From assembly GCA_963580285.1 (NCBI GenBank), contig CAUZLF010000216.1, forward strand, positions 1-64,000: a stretch of 64,000 nt of DNA, given 5' to 3'. The notes beneath the pieces were generated by a model. It saw only the letters and a list, made by a program, of their open reading frames with translations, was not told the DNA's origin and did no database searches. Source of the stretch: Lucinisca nassula (taxonomy: Eukaryota; Mollusca; Bivalvia; Lucinida; Lucinidae). Of this stretch, positions 55,200 through 64,000 are shown piece after piece (position 1 is the stretch's first letter; each line of letters begins with the position of its first letter). The translations under genes and the position numbers were made by a program.

Positions 55200-57933
55200 G
55201 CAACAGTGAAGATAAATCAGAATGCACTGATAAGCAGGCTGATCAACTACGATCGTACATATATAGACAAAGTGCATTATGACATGAATTTTCAACAGCC
55301 TCAGCCCCACTTCAACTTGAGAATGTGAAAGCTCTGCCTCAGTATTTAAAATGTTTTGACTTCCAGGAAATTTGATACAGGTCATTAGCAGCATTAGTTT
55401 ATTTAACAAATTTTATTGCCCTCAGTTAAACAAGGTAAAAAGGTCAGCAGGCAGAATTCTGCCTAGACCAATTTCGCTTGTTACCAGACCCTTTCTTTGT
55501 AGCCAAGGGACTGAAGTAAAACAAAATTCTATAAGCTATGCAAGCTTTATGTCCCTTCCAGAAAAAAAGAAAAAGAAAGAGAGAAGAAGTAAAGAAAGGG
55601 TCTGGAGCCAGACTACATCTAGGTCACAGGAGCAAAAAATAGATTTTTTTCACCAAAAACTTAAAAAATCTTCTTCTCTGAAACCACAAGGCCCAGGTCT
55701 TTGATATTTGGTATGAAGCTTCATCTAGTGGACCCCTACCAAGATTGTTCAAATTATAATGCTGGGGCAAAAAATGCCCCCGCCCTGGAGCCCTTTGGTT
55801 TTACATAGGCTTATATAGGGAAAATCTTTAAAAATCTTCTTCTCTGAAACCACAAGGCCCAGGTCTTTGATATTTGGTATGAAGCTTCATCTAGTGGACC
55901 CCTTCCAAGATTGTTCAAATTATAGTGCTGGGGCCAAAAATGCCCCCGCCCCGGGGCCCTTTGGTTTTACATAGGCTTATATAGGGAAAATCTTTAAAAA
56001 TCTTCTTCTCTGAAACCACAAGGCCCAGGACTTTGATATTTGGTATGAAGCTTCATCTAGTGGACCCCTACCAAGATTGTTCAAATTTTAGTGCTGGGAC
56101 AAAAAATGCCCCCGCCACGGGGCCCTTTGGTTTTGCATTGGCTTATATAGGGAAAATCTGTAAAAATCTTCTTCTCTGAAACCACAAGGCCCAGGTCTTT
56201 GATATTTGGTATGAAGCTTCATCTAGTTGACCCCTACCAAGATTGTTCAAATTACTCTGCTGGGGCCAAAAATGCCCCCGCCCCGGGGCCCTTTGGTTTT
56301 ACATAGGCTTATTTAGGGAAAATCTTTAAAAATCTTCTTCTCTGAAACCACAAGGCCCAGGTCTTTGATATTTGGTATGAAGCTTCATCTAGTGGACCCC
56401 TACCAAGATTGTTCAAATTATAGTGCTGGGGCCAAAAATGCCCCCGCCCCGGGGCCCTTTGGTTTTATATAGGCTTATATAGGGAAAATCTTTAAAATCT
56501 TCTTCTCTGAAACCACAAGGCCCAGGACTTTGATATTTGGTATGAAGCTTCATCTAGTGGACCCCTACCAAGATTGTTCAAATTATAGTGCTGGGGCCAA
56601 AAATGCCCCCGCCCCGGGGCCCTTTGGTTTTATATAGGCTTATATAGGGAAAATCTTTAAAATCTTCTTCTCTGAAACCACAAGGCCCAGGACTTTGATA
56701 TTTGGTATGAAGCTTCATCTAGTTGACCCCTACCAAGATTGTTCAAATTTTAGTGCTTGGACAAAAAATGCCCCCGCCAAGGGGCCCTTTGGTTTTACAT
56801 TGGCTTATATTGGGAAAATCTTTAAAAATCTTCTTCTCTGAAACCACAAGGCCCAGGTCTTTGATATTTGGTATGAAGCTTCATCTAGTGTACCCCTACC
56901 AAGATTGTTCAAATTATAGTGCTGGGGCCAAAAATGCCCCCGCCACGGGGCCCTTTGGTTTTACATAGGCTTATATAGGGAAAATCTTTAAAAATTTTCT
57001 TCTCTGACACCACAAGGCCCAGGACTTTGATATTTGGTATGAAGCTTCATCTAGTGGACCCCTACCAAGATTGTTCCAATTTTAGTGCTGGGACAAAAAA
57101 TGCACCCGCCACGGGGCCCTTTGGTTTTACATTGGCTTATATAGGGAAAATCTTTAAAAATCTTCTTCTCTGAAACCACACGGCCCAGGTCTTTGATATT
57201 TGGTATGAAGCTTCATCTAGTGGGCCCCTACCAAGATTGTTCAAATTATAGTGCTGGGGCCAAAAATGCCCCCGCCTGGGGGCCCTTTGGTTTTACATAG
57301 GCTTATATAGGGAAAATCTTTAAAAATCTTCTTCACTGAAACCACAAGGCCCAGGACTTTGATATTTGGTATGAAGCTTTATCTAGTGGACCCCTACCAA
57401 GATTGTTCAAATTATAGTGCTGGGACAAAAAATGCCCCCGCCGTGGGGCCCTTTGGTTTTACATAGGCTTATATAGGGAAAATCTTTAGAAATCTTCTCT
57501 GAAACCACAAGGCCCAGGACTTTGATATTTGGTATGAAGCTTCATCTAGTTGACCCCTACCAAGATTGTTTAAATTATAGTGCTGGGGCAAAAAATGCCC
57601 CTGTCCCGGGGCCCTTTGATTTTACATAGGCTTATATAGGCAAAATCTTTAAAAATCTTCTTCTCTGAAACCGCTAGGCCCAGGTCTTTGATATTTTATG
57701 TGTAGCTTCATCTAGTGGACCTTTGCCAAGATTGTTCAAATTTTAGCCTTTGTTGATTTTAGGTATGAAGCTTCACCTTTAAGACCTCCCTCAACATTAT
57801 GCACAATAAAGCCCTGGGGCCAATAATGGCCCTCTCTGGGGCCCACTTGTTACACTATGGATCAGGTGAGCGATCCAGGGCCATCATGGCCCTCTTGTTT
57901 TAAATTTAGTACTCAGACCAGATTTACGACTCC

Positions 57934-58374
57934 TACAGTAAAATTCCGCTATTAATACAACCTAAAATTAAGACTAAATCTCCTTGTAAGAGCTTATTAT
58001 TGAGAAGGTTTCAGTTTTTCTATCTTTGTGTGTTCTACACCCAGTGTCACCTAATAAGAGACCACCTTTGGGACTGTTCAAAAATGGTCTTTAAGACCAC
58101 TTTTGAACAGTCCCAAAGGTGGTCTGAATGTTAAAGACAATTTTGAACAGTCCCAAAGGTGGTCTTAATGTAGGAATTTTCTGTATTTGTCAAAAAATGG
58201 ATCATGAAATTTGTTCAGAGAACAACTTCAATGGATGAAATTCCTTCTTTGCATTTTCTACACCAGGTGTCACCTTACAAGAGACCACCTTTGGGACTAT
58301 TCAAAAGTGGTGTTTAAGACCACTTTCGAACAATCCCAAAGGTGGTCTTAATATAGGAATTTTCTGTATTTGTC
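57934..58374. mobile_element. M2 MITE and partial second copy
   Basis: 57934-58185 has TACAGTAAAATTCCGC and GGAATTTTCTGTA ends. Its inner block is repeated (GAACAGTCCCAAAGGTGGTC twice). A second partial copy is at 58250-58374. Confidence 0.78.
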
Positions 58375-58509
58375 AAAAAATGGATGAAAATTAATATATA
58401 TGTATATATAAGTAATAAAGCTAATATATTTAACATATATTGACGTATGAACAGCATTGGATCTAGAGCAAAGTTTAAGTGAATCCTTACATAATTCACT
58501 CACTTTGCT

Positions 58510-58812
58510 TCGGCCCCCGCCCATAGGGGCTTGGAGAAATATATGGGCTGCATGATGCTTCCACGCAGAGCTGAATCCGGCCCGCACACTAGTACTGGTA
58601 AACCGCTTAGAGGATCTAAGCCTGTCCTGGAACCGCGGTGCGAGGTGGACCGTCCATGCTAATAAACCCTAGTGGTTTCATTGGGCGACAGGGCTTGAGA
58701 TGTCATCTCATCTCAATGTCGGGTAAAAGTCCCACAAAATTGGAAGCAACGTCTCCAAAATGACCTTTACAGTGTTGACGGGGATGTTAAACCTCAAATC
58801 AAACAAACAAAA
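58510..58812 (+). mobile_element. SINE-A, complete, with 11-bp target duplication
   Basis: CTCACTTTGCT occurs at 58499-58509 and 58813-58823. The head is TCGGCCCCCGCCCATAGGGG and the tail TCAAACAAACAAAA. This is the best full-length example, about 303 bp. Confidence 0.93.
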
Positions 58813-58876
58813 CTCACTTTGCTCATGACCTGATGTTGTTCATATTTCAATGAATATTAAAAAATTACTTTCATTT

Positions 58877-59150
58877 TTATGCCCCCCGGAATCAAAGATT
58901 CGGGGCATATAGTTTTTGGTCTGTCTGTCCTTCTGTTTGTCTGTCGGTCTGCAAAATCCTTAACATTGGGCATAACTTTTGAATGATAAGTGATAGGGCT
59001 TTGATATTTCACATGCGCATTCCTTGTCACAAGACCTTTCCAGTGGTACCATAATTTTTGATCTCGTTACCTTGACATTGATTAGTGATAGGGATTTAAT
59101 ATTTCACATGTGCTGTCCGTGGGGGATCAGTGTTTCACAAACACATCTTG
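58877..59150 (+). mobile_element. HEL-9 short Helentron-like element
   Basis: The 5' hairpin is TATGCCCC-CC-GGAATC-AAA-GATTC-GGGGCATA, with a CTGTCTGTCCTTCTGTTTGT leader. A short body without a full tandem array follows. The 3' hairpin GTGTTT-CAC-AAACAC is followed by CTTG and TT. Confidence 0.68.
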
Positions 59151-59546
59151 TTTATTAAATATTATAAACTCATTATTTGTAGGATTTAAAAACCTATGTA
59201 AAGTCAACTTGTTCATACACCGATAATAAAATTCTGGCTATTGAATTTTATAAAGGCATACATTCCTGAATTTATATTTTCATTTTTAACACGCCTGAAC
59301 AAAGTACAGGTAGAGCTATTACATTCACTGTGGCATCAGGGTCGGCATTCGCATCACACTGGCATTAAAGTTTTACCTCGAAGTGTTTTAATCACTTGTA
59401 CCTCTGCAACCAATCATAAGAAAGCTTCTATAGTTGGACCAAAAGTACCACAGAGGAAGGCTCAGTTCCATTGCATTATCAGTCTGTGAGGTCAAGCTGT
59501 AGGACATAATAGTCATTGTCATGTCAAAATTTGACCTGTAAGTGTT
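59151..59546. other. Unclassified stretch
   Basis: An 82-codon open frame at 59241-59489 shows no family I recognise and no flanking splice context. I would not call it a gene. Confidence 0.3.
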
Positions 59547-59792
59547 TTAACCCTTAAGCTGCCGAGAAAAACTACATCTGAAAATGTTGTCTGCTTATGT
59601 CGTCTGCTGAATCTTCTTGCAAACTTTTTAGAAATATATTTTCATACAGGTAAACAGTGTGAACCCAGATCAGACTGCTCCTGGAGGAGCAGTCTGATCT
59701 GGGTCCACACTGTTTGCAAGAATGACTTTTAAAGTCACTGACAGTCGGCAAAGCAGACGACAATTGTAGTGATTGGTGTCTTATGGGTTGAA
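59547..59792. mobile_element. H3 TTAA MITE
   Basis: TTAACCCTTAAGCTGCC is at the left and GTGTCTTATGGGTTGA at the right (one base off TTAA). The core is CAGACTGCTCC-TGGAGGAGCAGTCTG. Confidence 0.85.
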
Positions 59793-59799
59793 TGCCTAT

Positions 59800-60365
59800 A
59801 CATCTATCTATCATTATTGGTTGGATTTTCATAATTCTTGATCTAATTGACAGTTTAAACCTTAAAAATGACCTTAAAGTAGGTCAAGATCCCATTGACC
59901 TATATTTTATTTTATCGTTCAATGATTTTGCTTAATATCTCAAACACTATTTGATGGATTCTCATCACACCTTGAATGATTGATATGACCTAGTTTAGAA
60001 TCCCAGAGAAGATCAAGGTGATATAGATGTCCTACTTTACATTGTATAATGATTACAGTTTATTATCAGTTAACCCATATATTAATTACATTGTAACACC
60101 TTGACCTGATATAGGTATGCTATATCAGGACAAGTTAGCTTAATCAGGTCAATGTGACATTACACTTTTATGAATAAATGGAATACTAGAAGAGTTGGCA
60201 AAAATGTTATTATTACTGGAAAAATGGCATGAAAAATATATCAAAGGAAAAATTACAGTCAGCTGTTACTAAATATATCAACCGATTATTGCACTCCGGA
60301 ATGTTGGGATGTATTGAGAACAATCGAAAACTGTAAAAATTGCATGAAAAAAAATACCATAGATT
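59800..60365. repeat. Diverged tandem-repeat piece and unclassified sequence
   Basis: 59870-60010 carries CCCATTGACCTATATTTTAT and CAATGATTTTGCTTAATATC, like the units at 33735-34650. The rest is unclassified. Confidence 0.45.
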
Positions 60366-60578
60366 TTTCTGCCATTTTTCAAAGGAAGATAACTTTCTGT
60401 ACTTCCTGTTAGCTTTTCTATAAACTCTGTCCCACTGAAAAAGGGGTCTACTCTTAAAGAAAGAATTTGCTCCAAAGGAGCAAATTCTTTCCTTTAAGAG
60501 TTTACCCCTATTGACAAGGGAGACAAAAATACTGTTACAGGAGTTGCCTCCCATAAAAGGTATTCCCAATCCCCTTAA
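60366..60578. mobile_element. P1 MITE, unoccupied counterpart of the HEL-5 site
   Basis: It runs from TCTGCCATTTTTCAAAGG through AGCTTTTCTATAAACTCTG and the central palindrome to ATCCCCTTAA. The AGCTTTTCTATA at 60411-60422 is continuous here. Confidence 0.85.
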
Positions 60579-60661
60579 TAGGGTAAACTTATTCCATGAC
60601 ACCAGTTCCCAGGCCTTAAGTTTAACAGCTTTACAGCCATTCATATTTCAGTAACCACTTT

Positions 60662-60869
60662 TTATGCCCCCGCATCATATGATGCCGGGGACATATAGTT
60701 TTTCGGTTTTCCGTACATGCGTACATGTGTACGTCCGTCTGTACATGTGTGTGTACGTACGTACGTACGTGATCCTGTAACCTCAGGTTAAAGTTTTTGT
60801 AACAGGTAGAGCCTGATTTATGAATGGCATTTGGCGGGGGCATCCATGTCCTATGGACACTTTTTCTAG
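60662..60869 (+). mobile_element. HEL-10 minimal Helentron-like element
   Basis: The 5' hairpin is TATGCCCC-C-GCATCATATGATGC-CGGGGACATA, with a GTACATGTGTACGTCCGTCT leader. There is no tandem core. The inverted tail is GGCGGGGGCATCC, and the 3' hairpin TGTCC-TAT-GGACA is followed by CTAG and TT. It is about 208 bp. Confidence 0.72.
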
Positions 60870-60893
60870 TTCTATTTGGAATGAAATAATATA

Positions 60894-63830
60894 CAAGAGG
60901 GCCATGATGGCCCTGGATCGCTCACCTGATCCATAGTGTAACAAGTGGGCCCCAGAGAGGGCCATTATTGGCCCCAGGGCTTTAATGTACATAATGTTGA
61001 GGGAGGTCGTAAAGGTGAAGCTTCATACCAAACATCAACAAAGGCTAAAATTTGAACAATCTTGTCAAAGGTCCACTAGATGAAGCTACACATCAAATAT
61101 CAAAGACCTGGGCCTAGCGGTTTCAGAGAAGAAGATTTTTAAAGATTTTGCCTATATAAGCCTATGTAAAATCAAAGGGCCCCGGGACAGGGGCATTTTT
61201 TGCCCCAGCACTATAGTTTGAACAATCTTGGTAGGGGTCCACTAGATGAAGCTTCATACCAAATATCAAAGTTCTGGGCCTTGTGGTTTCAGAGTAGAAG
61301 ATTTTTAAAGATTTTCCCTATATAAGCCTATGTAAAACCAAAGGGCCCCGTGGCAGGGGGGGATTTTTTGTCCCAGCACTATAATTTGAACAATCTTGGT
61401 AGGGGTCCACTAGACGAAGCTTCATACCAAATATCAAAGTCCTGGGCCTTGTGGTTTCAGAGAAGAAGATTTTTAAAGATTTTCCCTATATAAGCCTATG
61501 TAAAACCAAAGGGCCCCGGGGCAGGGCATTTTTGGCCCCAGCACTAAAATTGGAACAATCTTGGTAGGGGTCCACTAGATGAAGCTTCATACCAAATATC
61601 AAAGTCCTGGGCCTTGTGGTTTTAGAGAAGAAAATTTTTAAAGATTTTCCCTATATAAGCCTATGTAAAACCAAAGGGCCCCGTGGCGGGGGCATTTTTG
61701 GCCCCAGCACTATAATTTGAACAATCTTGGTAGGGGTCCACTAGATGAAGCTTCATACCAAATATATAAGACCTGGGCCTTGTGGTTTCAGAGAAGAAGA
61801 TTTTTAAAAATTTTCCCTATATAAGCCAATGTAAAAGCAAAGGGCCCCGTGGCGGGGGCATTTTTGTCCCAGCACTAAAATTTGAACAATCTTGGTAGGG
61901 GTCCACTAGATGAAGCTTCATACCAAATATCAAAGTCCTGGGCCTTGTGGTTTCAGAAAAGAAAATTTTTAAAGATTTTCCCTATATAAGCCCATGTAAA
62001 ACCAAAGGGCCCCGTGGCGGGGGCATTTTTTGTCCCAGCACTAAAATTTGAACAATCTTGGTAGGGGTCCACTAGATGAAGCTTCATACCAAATATCAAA
62101 GACCTGGGCCTTGTGGTTTCAGAGAAGAAGATTTTTTAAGATTTTCCCTATATAAGCCTATGTAAAACCAAAGGGCCCCGGGGCGGGGGCATTTTTGGCC
62201 CCAGCACTGTAATTTGAACAATCTTGGTAGGGGTCAACTAGATGAAGCTTCATACCAAATATCAAAGACCTGGGCCTTGTGGTTTCAGAGAAGAAGATTT
62301 TTAAAGATTTTCCCTATATAAGCCAATGTAAAACCAAAGGGCCCCGTGGCGGGGGCATTTTTTGTCCCAGCACTATAATTTGAACAATCTTGGTAGGGGT
62401 CCACTAGATGAAGCTTCATACCAAATATCAAAGTCCTGGGCCTTGTGGTTTCAGAGTAGAAGAGTTTTGAAGATTTTCCCTATATAAGCCTATGTAAAAC
62501 CAAAGGGCCCTGGGGCGGGGGCATTTTTGGCCCCAGCACTATAATTTGAACAATCTTGGTAGGGGTCCACTAGATGAAGCTTCATACCAAATATCAAAGA
62601 CCTGGGCCTTGTGGTTTCAGAGAAGAAGATTTTTAAAGATTTTCCCTATATAAGCCAATGTAAAACCAAAGGGCCCCGTGGCGGGGGCATTTTTCGTCCC
62701 AGCACTCAAATTTGAACAATCTTGGTAGGGGTCCACTAGATGAAGCTTCATACCAAATATCAAAGTCCTGGGCCTTGTGGTTTCAGAGAAGAAGATTTTT
62801 AAAGATTTTCCCTATATAAGCCTATGTAAAACCAAAGGGCCCCCGTGCGGGGGCATTTTTGGCCCCAGCACTATAATTTGAACAATCTTGGTAGGGGTCC
62901 ACTAGATGAAGCTTCATACCAAATAACAAAGACCTGGGCCTTGTGGTTTCAGAGAAGAAGATTTTTTAAGTTTTTGGTGAAAAAAATCTGTTTTTGGCTC
63001 CTGTGACCTAGATGTGCAACGGACCGGAACCATTTGACCCATATTCAAACTTGACCGAGATATTGTCATGATGATCATTCTGAGCAAGTTTGATTAAGAT
63101 TGGACCAAAATTGTGGCCCCTAGGGTGTTCACAAGGTTTTTATATGATTTGACCCGCTGACCTACTTTTTAACCCGATATGACCCATATTCGAACTGGAC
63201 TGAAATATTGTCACAATGGTCATTCTGAGCAAGTTTCATGATAATTGGACCAAAACAGTGGCCTTCAGAGTGTTCACAAGGTTTTTCTATGATTTGACCT
63301 ACTGACCTACTTTTTGACCGGACATGACCCATATTCGAACTTGACCAAGATATTGTCATGATGATCATTCTGAGCAAGTTTGATTATGATTGGACCAAAA
63401 TTGTGGCCTCTAGGGTGTTCACAAGGTTTTTCTATGATTTGACCCGCTGACCTACTTTTTAAGCCGACATGATCCATATTCAAACTTCACTAAAATATTG
63501 TCACAATGATCATTCTGAGCAAGTTTGATGATGATTGGACCAAAATTGTGGCCTCTCGAGTGTTCACAAGGTTTTTCTATGATTTGACCTACTGACCTAC
63601 TTTTTTACCCGACATGACCCAAATTCGAACTTGACCGAGATATTGTCATGATTATCATTCTGAGCAAGTTTGATGATAATTGGACCAAAACTGTGGCCTC
63701 TAGTGTGTTCACAAGAAAAAGTTTACGCACGGACGACGCACGACGGACGACGGACGACGCACGACGCACGACGACGCCGGACATCTTACTGTCACAAAAG
63801 CTCACCATGACCTTCGGTCAGGTGAGCTAA
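60894..63830 (-). mobile_element. HEL-11 chimeric Helentron-like element
   Basis: On the minus strand the 5' end is TTAGCTCACC-TGACC-GAA-GGTCA-TGGTGAGCT with a GTCGTCGTGCGTCGTGCGTC leader. About five units of roughly 145 bp follow (on the + strand TTCTGAGCAAGTTTGAT, GTGTTCACAAGGTTTTTC). Near 63030 the sequence switches to the AATGGTTCCGGTCCGTTGC segment and about twelve 166-bp units of the HEL-5 type, ending GGGCCATCATGGCCCTCTTG on the minus strand. No protein is encoded. Confidence 0.78.
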
Positions 63831-64000
63831 AAAGGGTAATCTTCTCCATAAAACAGGTCACCAGAGTAAGGGCCTGCACTTAGGTCACACTCACTTGTAA
63901 TTAGGTCACACTCACTTTTAGCACAAAGTTCTTCAAAAGCACATAGCTGTGGAACCACTGACTGACTTTATGAATTCATTTTGGCAGCAATATGTCATAT
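63831..64000. other. Window end, unclassified
   Basis: 63878-63920 contains TTAGGTCACACTCACTT twice. Nothing else is recognised. Confidence 0.3.

Larger units (their letters stand above)
51680..55615. mobile_element. Unclassified TIR element (3,936 bp) with 9-bp target duplication
   Basis: CATCTAGGT is duplicated at 51671-51679 and 55616-55624. The ends are TAGACTGGCTCCAG and the complement of CTGGAGCCAGACTA. Next to each end is a perfect 15-bp hairpin: CCAGTCGTTTTTGTT (51690-51704) with its complement at 51779-51793, and CCAGACCCTTTCTTT (55484-55498) with its complement at 55591-55605. Both hairpins are followed inward by TAACAAGCG. Between lie SINE-A pieces, HEL-8 and an H1 MITE, and I find no transposase. 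A 9-bp duplication suggests a Mutator-like element, but that is only an inference. Confidence 0.8.
51441..57897 (+). mobile_element. HEL-7, 166-bp-unit Helentron-like element split by a 3.9-kb TIR element
   Basis: Its 5' part, 51441-51679, has the AGCTCACC-GTCAC-GTA-GTGAC-GAGGTGAGCT hairpin and a GTGCGTGCGTGCGTCCGTGC leader. It stops in CATCTAGGT. The rest, 55616-57897, resumes at the same CATCTAGGT and has about thirteen core units in the same dimer pattern as HEL-5c. The end is GGGCCATCATGGCCCTCTTG. Confidence 0.85.

Noticed and set aside
59241..59489. 82-codon open frame as a small gene
   Set aside because: No family match, no promoter or splice support; length is within chance for this base composition.

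Overview
The window looks like nuclear DNA from a marine or freshwater bivalve mollusc, most likely an imparidentian (clam or dreissenid type). This is inferred from the AT-rich, intron-dominated layout, phase-consistent GT/AG exons, and dense non-autonomous elements of the bivalve 'pearl'/Helentron kind. I cannot fix the genus. No bacterial features are present.

One protein-coding gene is supported: a TBC1D25 (OATL1) orthologue on the + strand. Four exons are visible (9001-9110, 17612-17757, 36314-36463, 43593-46138), separated by introns of about 8.5, 18.6 and 7.1 kb. Joined, they encode about 983 residues: the end of a PB1-like domain, an Atg8-binding (LIR) motif, a RabGAP TBC domain with both catalytic fingers, a long disordered linker and a conserved C-terminal block. 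The first coding exon was not found and probably lies upstream of the window.

Almost everything else is transposon sequence. (1) Helentron/pearl-like elements (HEL-1 to HEL-12 here) have a 5' hairpin, a GTCCGTC-rich leader, a tandem core of 130-460-bp units and a 3' hairpin followed by CTTG, CTAG or CTGG. They cover 4.3-5.7, 10.2-13.6, 18.1-20.8, 21.5-30.0, 31.6-32.3, 51.4-57.9 and 60.7-63.8 kb. (2) Palindromic MITEs that insert at TTAA (families H1-H5) share a core hairpin whose apex differs between families. (3) TA-flanked MITEs (M1, M2, M3, M6), unassigned palindromic MITEs (M4, M5) and a broken mariner with a readable DD34D pair. (4) Several SINE families; SINE-A has a CAAA tail, clear 10-14-bp target duplications and no obvious tRNA head.

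Nesting lets several insertion sites be read directly. A head-to-tail block of four HEL elements (21477-30000) sits at one T^T site whose unoccupied counterpart is at 60411-60420. Three TTAA MITEs sit inside other repeats with the TTAA on both sides. HEL-7 is split by a 3,936-bp TIR element with a 9-bp duplication, whose ends form equal-length hairpins of different sequence; that element itself contains HEL-8, which contains a SINE. All family names are labels made for this window.
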